Positions 56,701 to 64,000 of a DNA stretch of 64,000 nucleotides are shown here, piece after piece. The notes under the pieces were generated by a model. That model had not been told where the DNA came from. It saw only the letters and a program-made list of their open reading frames with translations, and did no database searches. Numbering within the stretch: position 1 is the first letter of the stretch; the number at the start of each line of letters is the position of its first letter. The stretch comes from Posidonia oceanica (lineage: Eukaryota > Streptophyta > Magnoliopsida > Alismatales > Posidoniaceae): positions 15,828,001-15,892,000 of the forward strand of contig JAZBRS010000054.1 in NCBI GenBank assembly GCA_037176725.1, read 5' to 3'. Position numbers and translations under genes: made by a program.

Positions 56701-59700
56701 GGCCGTCGTGAGCGGAGGAGGGGTGCTGGAGACACGCGGGAAGGTCGGCGATGTTCTCCGGAGCTCGACGGACCTCGGAGCGGCGTCGGTGCGACTTGGT
56801 GCTACCTGGAGCAGGCCGGAGAAGACGCCAAAGGTCTACAGACCTGCTCGGAGGCAGGGAAGATCATCGGAGCGTCGTCGTGGCATTCTAAGGCCACCGG
56901 AGTGATCCTGGGGTCCGCGCGGTCCTCGGGCGACGATCAGATGTGAGTTCTGCTGCTGGAGCGATGATTCCAGTCGTGGAGCTCGCCGGAGAAGACGAGA
57001 CGACGGCGGCGACGACTCGGCGGAAGAGGGGAGGAAACGGTATTCTAACAAGCGGAAAAGCACAAGAAGAGAAAAACTAGACTATAGGGGAAGAATGGTA
57101 CCTTTTCGTGGGCTGGAGTGTTCCCCCGACGTCCGGTGCTTCAGTGGTTGCCGGCGGTGATCGTCTGGTCACGGCGGGTGCTGTCGACGGCTCGGAAGTG
57201 CTGCGATTGACTCAGTGAAGTCTTCCGGAGCTCGCTGGATCTCTGGAACGAAGCTTCGCAGTCCGGAGGAGAACTTGGCTTCGGTGGGTGAACTGGAGGC
57301 AGCAGCAGGTGGGTGAGGCTGTTCTCTGCTCTCGGGACCAAATGGAGGGCACCGGCGACTTGCTGGCGGGTTCGTGAGCGTTTCTGGATGCTGAGAAGGG
57401 CCGGTGGTGGAATGGAGAGGAAGATTGAGGTGTCGGGTGAATTGCTGGCTGAGTGGTCACAGGTGTTTGTTGTGGAGGTCTCCGACTGTGGGGAGAGGGA
57501 AAGCTAATGGTTTGGTGGGTCCGGGAGGTGGAGTTCTGATGGTTTGCTGGGAGAAGTTTAGGAAGATTTGGGGTTCAGGAGAGGTGGCAATTTTGGTAGG
57601 AGTGGCGTTGGATTGCTGCTGGGGAAATGGGTGAATGGAAGGTGGATTCAGAGTGGTTTTAGCTACTGAATGGGTGGCTGTAATGGTGGTTGTTTGGGTG
57701 AGATTGGGGAGGAAATTGGAGGGATTCTACTGGGTGGAATGGGTTCTAGTGTGGATGAAAAAGAAGAGGAAGAGGAATGCCGATTTGCAGTGGAAGGAGG
57801 GAGGAGATTTGGGTGCTGAACGCTCTGGATTTTCTTACTCTCTCTCGGGCGATCAAAAGGCAGAAGAGGAGGTGAAGGTGCGAGGCTTTAAGCAGCTGGA
57901 ACGAAGTGACGCGCGGTGGATTCAAATTCTCCACCGACGGGAGCTGCTGTTGCAGGCAGCGAAGGACTGGCAATTAATGCCCCCCCCCCCCGGAGATGCC
58001 GCTGAGATGGAAGAGAGGACGGAGCGAGCTGGAGCTGATGGGATCGAGGGCGAAGAATTGAATTTGAAGTTTAAAGGGGGTGAGCCGGTGGCGGGAGAAG
58101 ACTGTGGAGGAAGAAGAAGAAGAAGAGGAAGAAGGAGGGAGAAGGTGACCGTGGGCCGAGCTGCGCGCGAAGAAAAGAAAAAAGAAAGAAAGAAAAGAAG
58201 GAAGGAGGGGGAGAAGGGCCGAACTGGGCCCAGGAAGAAGAAAGAAAGAAAGGAAGAAAGGGGAAGGAAGGAAAGGAAGGAAAAAAATAAAATAGATAAA
58301 AATAAAATAAAAATAGATAAAGTTATTAAAATGATTGTGTTTTAAGTTAGGACCTTGATTAAGTTTTTTAATGATTGTTTTTTGGTTAATTAATTAGGTT
58401 TAGAGAGATTTAGTCTTGATTAGGGTTTTTAGGGTTTTGTTTATTTTGATTTGTTTTTGATTTTGATTAAATGTTTGTTAAGTCTTTTAAGTTGTTTTTT
58501 AATTATGTTTTTCTTGTTAAGTATTTGGGATGTTAATTAGGATTTTTAAAGTTTGTTTTTAAATCAATTAGAGTGAGTTTTAGATTTTTGATTTTAGTCC
58601 TTTTTGCTCAAGTCTTTTTTAATTTGTTTTTGGTTTTTGTTTGTTGAGTTCTTTTAATTAATTTTTTTTTAATTAAGGTTTTCTTATTAAGTTCTCAGTT
58701 AAGTGTTCTTAAATTTTGATTGTTTGTTTTCATTTTTTAAGTTTTTGAATTGTTCTTTTTAGATTTGTTAGGTTTCTCTTTTCCTTAATTAGTTGTCTTG
58801 GCATTTTTTAATTGTTTTCCTTTCTTTTTAGGAATTGTTTTTGATTGTTTTTTAGTAAGGTTCTTACTTTGGCTTGTTTTGATTGCTTTTTGGTTTTTTT
58901 CTTGATTTTACAGCATTTTCTTTTGGTTTATTTTGCATTTTTTAAGTTGCACTCTTGATTTTCCATTTTGGCTAGATTCAGTTAGGTTTAGGTTTTTAAT
59001 TGTTTATTTTTAATTATTTATTTTAGGGTTTTGGTTTGGTTTTCTTTCGTTTCAGAGTTTTGAAGGTTTTTAAGGATTTTTAGGGATTTAGCAAGAGAAA
59101 AGAAGAGGAAATTAGAAAAAAGAGGAAAAGGGAGAAATGGAGGAATAAAGAGGAAAGAGAGGAGCCGAAAGAAAATAATTTTTTGAAAATTAAAGAAAAT
59201 ACTAAAAATAAGATTGAGAAGAGATAGAAACATCAGGGGGGCCCACAGCCAGGCAAGAAAGAGGGAGAAAATGGGGGGAAAAGAAGGAGGATAATCAGGA
59301 GAGAGAGAGGAGAGAGAAAAGAATAATCTAGGAGAGAGAAAAGGATAATTTGGGTAAAAGGAGGGTTTAGAGGTTTTGAAAAGGGATGGAAATTGGGGAG
59401 TGTGTAGCCTAGGGTCTCTAGTGTTGCTCCTAGGGTTTTGGTTTGGATTTGGGAAGGTTTTGGAAGGATTTTGAGGTGTAGAAAGAGGGTAGTTTTACCT
59501 AGGTTTTCTAGGGTTTTTGGGAGTGGTTTTGTTTTGAAAATTTCTAAGTGTTTGGGTAGGTTTGCTAAGTTGGGAATGGTGAGTTTTCTTATGATTTTTG
59601 GGTAAGTTTTGGGCTTGGGAAATGGGTGTAGTTCTAGGTTTGGGTTTAGGTGTTGGTTTGGTCCAGAAGCCACGAGAGAGAGAGAGATTCCACCAATTCA

Positions 59701-59724
59701 GCCTGTCAAAATGGGGTGTCTACA
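53777..59724 (-). mobile_element. Insertion F: giant solo LTR, minus orientation, in element 2 RNase H
   Basis: On the plus strand it begins TGTAGTAATCTCAATC and ends CAAAATGGGGTGTCTACA, with GGGGC (53772-53776) and GGGAC (59725-59729) around it. Joining the flanks gives VVGDSQLVIRQVLNKYKTL, the expected RNase H sequence. Order on the plus strand: family end region (53890-54360), 30-bp minisatellite (54440-54915), TGCAATTTT/AGGGTC array (55680-56640), GC-rich block (56650-58260), T-rich block (58330-59030), GA-rich block, and the start region with TTTAGGTTTTGGG words. At 5948 bp it is the longest of the family. Confidence 0.8.
54440..54915. repeat. 30-bp minisatellite in F, about 16 copies
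   Basis: The unit is near GGCACGCAAAACGGTGCCAA plus AAACAGAGCG. It is the reverse complement of the type found in B, at the equivalent place next to the shared end region. It creates long false open frames on both strands. Confidence 0.9.
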
Positions 59725-59876
59725 GGGACTCACAGCTTGTCATACGGCAAGTCCTCAACAAATACAAGACTCTCTCACCAAAACTGCAGGAATACCGCAA
59801 CCTAGCTAAAGCCTCACTGAAGAAATTTGACAGGGCTATGTATGTCCACGAATGTAGGGCCCACTCTTTTGGTTGA
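59725..59876 (+). pseudogene. End of second RNase H of element 2, integrase deleted
   Basis: DSQLVIRQVLNKYKTLSPKL continues the domain cut by F. After KKFDRAMYVHECRAHSFG the frame stops at 59874. In element 1 this point is followed by about 1.4 kb with integrase; here an A-rich zone begins within 60 bp. A deletion is the simplest explanation. Confidence 0.75.
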
Positions 59877-60483
59877 AACAAACTTCGAGGTTAATGCTTA
59901 AAGTAGATACTCATCTTTTCCCATTAGAAAAATAAAAAATCCAAAAAAATCACATAACCCAAAATCCAAAAAAAATCACATAACCAAAAAATCCCAAAAA
60001 AAAAAACAAAACCAAGACATCCAACCTACCTACAAGTGAGAACTTTGTAAGTAAGAAAACTGGAATTAATCTGGCCGATTATGCAACCATCAACTCACCA
60101 GGATTTGGAGTTAGCGTCCTACTCAAGCGTGTCTCACAGCTTGGGTGCGCTCTCTCAACAAAGGCATTAGTCACATAATGATCTTTAGAGCATCCACGGA
60201 TGACTCACGATCAGCGTCTACTGGGCTCTAATTTCCATCTCTTTAGCTGAGGCCAAAAATTAATTCCCTCCACCTATTTTAAAGTAAGCATGCTTTCTTG
60301 GCATTAACATCTGTTATGTCTTCTTGTTAGTTAAGTAACTTAGCCCAAACCATCTTTTTTAACATACCTTCTCTTTGATTAATTAATCAACTTAACCAAA
60401 TCTTTCGCCAAAGAAGGTATACTCCGTGATTACTAACAAGAAAAGTAAGCCTGTGCAGGTAAACAAAGCAGAAATCATTTCAT
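59877..60483. other. A-rich zone between pol and the antisense gene of element 2
   Basis: AAAAATCACATAACC-like words at 59930-60010 match in style the post-integrase zone of element 1. No gene is seen between 60010 and 60483. Confidence 0.5.
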
Positions 60484-63413
60484 ATGAATATGCACATCTT
60501 CACAAGTACAGACTTTGACAAAAACAAAAGAAAGTACAGACTCAGTGGCCCGACTCGCCACTACCCTCGCGTCCACCACCTGGAGGCCTTAGCGCGGGCT
60601 GCGCCACAGAAGACGTCGCTCTACTCTGGCTCCTCTACCGAGACCCCCTCAGTAGAGAACGAAGCAGCCCAAGATGAGGGGAGGATCGCGCTCTCGCAAT
60701 CTGCTGAGCTGACAGAACTCTGGAGTGTGCTGACACTAACAGGGCTGCAGCAACCGGACCAGGAAAGTCGGCGTCAGGAAGAACCGCCGCAACTGCCGCC
60801 TGAGTCTCCGCCAACTGTGCCTCCAACTCATGTATCCGCTGACTACGACCAATGCTCAGCTGCAGTAAAGAAGACAGCAGTCCCAGAGTTAGAATAATTA
60901 AGCAAGAAGGCCAGCAGTAACCAAAGGTGCTCAAGTAGAAAAGGAGTTACCCTTCTTGTGGAGTCCACCTCAAGACGTGCCCTGGCTGTCTCCCCCTCAG
61001 ATGCGACAACACGAGCCTCTAACTCCTAGATGTGGTTGTCACACTCCCGCTCTGCCTGACTGAGGCGTCCCTACAGCACCTCGGCACGCCCCAAGGCATC
61101 ATCTAGCTAGCTCTGAGTGGGACCGGTGGCTGGAGGTGTATGGATAAAATCCATCATCGCTTGAATCTGCACAATGAAGCTATATGAATTAGAGGATAGG
61201 TACTTACAAGTACTTTAAGCAAGCAAAGTGCGGTAGTATCTCTAAATCGCGAGCCTCGACCTCCTCAGCAAGTATGCCCTTGGCACGGGAAGCAGCTGGA
61301 CCTGTGGTGGCAGCAGGGGCAGGCTCTACACTTGTCGAGGCACCCTCGGCCTATATTAAAGCAAAGACAATAGTTAGACAAGCAGAAACAGGCACAAACA
61401 ACTAAAAAAAGGGAAACTAGACTCACTCGTGCTCGAAGCTCGTCCATCTGGGACAGGAGCTTGTCCCTCTCCCGCACTAACTCTACCAATCTCAAAGAGT
61501 GCTACTCTTGCTGAGTCCTGAACGCCTCAGTCATCCCCTCTGAAGCGTACATCTGCGCAAACAAGGGAGATGCATAAGCAAATGAACAAGTAAAGTGACA
61601 GTAAAATAAGACAACACCAAAAGGAATTGCTTACCAGCTCCTCAATGTGGCTGTGGGTAATCGCCAACTCATGCCAAAGGTCGCCAACGCTTACACTTGG
61701 ACCAACGCCCATCGGTACGTTGGAGCGACCATAAAAGACGGCACGGTGGAAGACAATCAAATGACAAAACTTAGAATCAAACCAGGTCCTCCACACCACC
61801 TCCGTCTCTGCAGAACCACCAGAAAGGGGCGTCGTGCCACCCGAGCACTAGTTCTCGAGCTGCTCTCCAAACCGCTGAGGAGTATCAGTCCGACCTCCCC
61901 TAATAGATCCCTGAGAGCAATCCGCAGGACCTGACGCTGGAACAACCTACCGAAGGCCAAATTGTCGCAAGACACGACCCACCTGGCTGTAGTAACACCG
62001 GAAGAGGCTAAAGAGCCAGCACACTCGAAAGAACAAGTGGGAACCGTGCGCCACAGGCTCCTCAGCGGCATGTTCATCCTCAAAGTAGGGTCTCTAGACA
62101 ACCTGCAAGCACAAATCAGTCAAAAACCAAAAAAACTGTGTAGGGAAAGAAAGGTCTAAGCACTGAAACTCACCCACTCCTCTGGGAGGATCTCTAACAG
62201 GAAGCGGCCCAGATGTCTCACCGGGCGAAGCCGCTCCAGAGCCAACTGCACATCACTCCACCGTCGAGCCCGGGGAAACTCGACGGGACCATCTCCTGGG
62301 ACTCAGGGTCGAAGGACACGAAGTGCTCAAAAATCCAGGTCTGTCACACAAAGAAACAGTTCGAAGTCAGCAACAGTCAAGCAAACACAAGGCACACAAA
62401 TAAATAAAGCACAAACCTAAAAAAGGGGCAGACAGCCCGAGAGAGAGCGGGTCTGGCCCGCAGCAAAGGACTCCAGCCGAGAGATCAAATAGACCAACAC
62501 GGCTGAACCCCAGGAATATCTACCAATCCTCTGCACATCTAGAAGGAGAGGGGCAAAACCGGCATATAGCATCTGTGAAGACGTGCCGAAGAAGAGTCTA
62601 TGAAACAAAATAGACAAAAAGAGCCGGAGCAGCTGATCCGCTATGTCCAGGGTCAACTCGTCAACAAGAAGAAGGACGTCCAGTCGGTCCTTTAGCCACT
62701 TGACGTTGACACGTGTCTAGTAGCGACCAGAAGGGGGAGGTCGCGCACCATAACAGGCCTCTAACTTGTCGCCGTAGCAGTGTTGCAAAACCGCCACCAC
62801 GGGCTCTCCGTCAACCCTCAGGCCCACCAGCCGAACTACGTCCTCCAGGGTGATCATCATCTCACCCACGCGAAGGATAAAGCTGCCGGAACTGCTGTTG
62901 AACCTCTCAGCAAAAGAGACGAAGAGTCCAAGGTGAATCTCAAATGGCATGATCTCCAAAAAATGGCCGAAGCCCATCCTCGCAAGTCTCGCCTGCTGGA
63001 ACTCTAGGAGGTTGATGTACGTCTCGTGCAAGTCCTCCCAGCTGGAGCGCGCCCGGCTCAGCAATGGCATCTGACATAAAAGAAAACATTAAAAACATTA
63101 ATAACTTAATAAAAATCAAGCAAAGTAACTTAATAAAAGCCAAAAACACATAAAATAACCTCACCTGGCCTAGCTTTGCGAGCTCTGCTGTTGTACGGGC
63201 TCTCCTAGGAGGAGAAGGGACCGCACCTGAACCAGGGTCACCCCCGTCGCCGCCACCAACCTCAAGCTGGACAGGAGACGGCGCACGTGGATGCCTCGCC
63301 CGAAGCTTGCGAGGACGAGAGGAGCTCACCTCTGCAGTGGAAGGACCTGCCTCGTCCCTCCCCGTCTCAGCCTCCTCGTCAAAAGCCCTGAAATGGTGCC
63401 ACGAGCAGAGCAT
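60484..63413 (-). pseudogene. Antisense spliced PMD gene of element 2
   Basis: Read leftwards from the ATG at 63413: MLCSWHHFRAFDEEAETGRD and a Pro/Arg/Gly-rich exon to about 63166. An intron (donor CAG/GTGAGGTT, acceptor TTTTATGTCAG near 63071) is followed by MPLLSRARSSWEDLHETYIN, MGFGHFLEI, and GEMMITLEDVVRLVGLRVDG, a textbook PMD core. After a TAG near 62718 come LTLDIADQLL and GRYSWGSAVLVYLISRLESF. Another intron (acceptor TGTGTGACAG near 62342) leads to TWIFEHFVSFDPES. Further exons give VWRTWFDSKFCHLIVFHRAV (from 61799) and coiled-coil pieces (RLVELVRERDKLLSQMDELR, then IHELEAQLAET near 60860). One or two stops make its status uncertain. Exon order equals antisense gene I of element 1. 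Confidence 0.75.
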
Positions 63414-64000
63414 AGTCAGTTATAGTCATTAATAATCTCCATAATCATTTTCTTGAACATTAAGTAATTCGCCTAAACATTAACCGACTAAAAAACTCAA
63501 AACATCACTTTAACTAACCAGTTTAAACTTAAAATCAAACCTTAAATTCAAAAGTCAAATCTAAAGACAAACTTTAAATTCTAATTCTAACTCTTAAATT
63601 CTAACTTTAAAATCCAAAATTCAAAAGCTTTAAACCTTAAGATTCAACTTTTGATTCTTAATTTAAATTAATCCTTTTAAATGAATCCATCACTAACTTC
63701 AAAACAAAAAAATTCCTAATTTCTTAATTCCAAATCAATCCATTAAATGATTTGAATATCTTTAATGGAATCTTTGTTAATTCAGAAATTAACACCTCAA
63801 GTTAAAAGAGAATGATTAATTCAATTATTAAAAGATAAATTTCTTAAATTCCTAGGAAAATTTCGCCATAACCTACCCTGTAATTTCAATAAAAAAATCT
63901 CCGTCCCTGCAAAAGAAATTCAAATTCACCACATTTCTATTCACATTTCCATCCAAATCTCCATAAAAAATAAAATTCCCTCCACATTTAACATTCAAAC
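63414..64000. other. AT-rich upstream flank of the antisense PMD gene
   Basis: No open frame. Low-complexity TTAAATTC and CTTTAAA words dominate from 63480 on. It may hold the promoter of the antisense gene, but no dyad of the types seen elsewhere was recognised. Confidence 0.35.

Larger units (their letters stand above)
43935..64000 (+). mobile_element. Element 2: Tat-type Ty3/gypsy LTR retrotransposon, younger, no integrase
   Basis: It has a 5' LTR, PBS, leader, gag, two retropepsins, G-patch, RT, RNase H and the start of a second RNase H, then F, the end of the second RNase H, an A-rich zone and an antisense PMD gene. Gag to RT lie in one frame with few stops, so it is better kept than element 1. 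Integrase is missing between 59876 and 59930. The 3' LTR, if present, lies beyond the window. The likely target duplication starts with GACTC (43930-43934). Confidence 0.8.

Noticed and set aside
57635..58345. 236-codon frame in F
   Set aside because: It runs from GC-rich into GA-rich simple sequence of the LTR; no domain is visible.

Overview
The window is plant (angiosperm) nuclear DNA, and almost all of it is retrotransposon sequence. I infer an angiosperm from the protein families present: a plant Ty3/gypsy polyprotein of the Tat type with a second, archaeal-like RNase H, plant mobile domain (PMD) proteins, a plant LINE reverse transcriptase, telo-box and RY motifs, and spliceosomal introns. 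No host gene, rRNA, tRNA or CRISPR array was recognised. The species cannot be named from sequence alone.

Layout. 1-2345: a decayed LINE on the minus strand. 2346-4059: unassigned, with microsatellites and a set of dyads. 4060 to about 43520: a large, old Tat-type element (element 1) on the plus strand. It has a 5' LTR (4060-5535), a primer-binding-site candidate, a leader, gag, two tandem retropepsin domains, a G-patch, RT, RNase H, a second RNase H and integrase (ending near 28178). A long 3' part follows, carrying genes on the opposite strand. Element 1 is split by later insertions, each with 5-bp target duplications: A (9090-12975, minus), B (17114-22627, plus), C (23418-26713, minus), G (33515-35136, plus) and D (36271-40563, plus). 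A, B, C and D (and F below) belong to one family of very long (3.3-5.9 kb) non-coding TG...CA units that share one end region. They are best read as solo LTRs of a Tat-like family. G is a solo LTR of the family that includes the LTR of element 2. From 43935 to beyond the window end lies element 2, a second and less decayed Tat-type element. It has a 5' LTR (43935-45509), gag-pol largely in one frame with a few stops, solo LTR F (53777-59724) inside its RNase H region, no integrase, and an antisense PMD gene (60484-63413).

How the parts relate. Both full elements share the order gag, retropepsin 1, retropepsin 2, G-patch, RT, RNase H, second RNase H, then an A-rich stretch and antisense spliced PMD-family genes. 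The sense genes would make the retrotransposon particle and enzymes. The antisense genes have TATA boxes and introns of their own and encode PMD plus coiled-coil proteins.

The most striking unexplained signal is a dispersed family of short paired inverted repeats. The left arm is GTT(AG/GA/GG)ACGCT and the right arm is its reverse complement 6-15 nt later, often as two stems in tandem. They occur in the U3 and leader of element 1, upstream of the antisense genes, and as eight evenly spaced modules in solo LTR C. Arm changes are compensatory between copies. Other promoters in the window carry arrays of the same design with unrelated arm sequences (GTCGCC/GGCGAC; TCGGCATACC/GGTATGCCGA).
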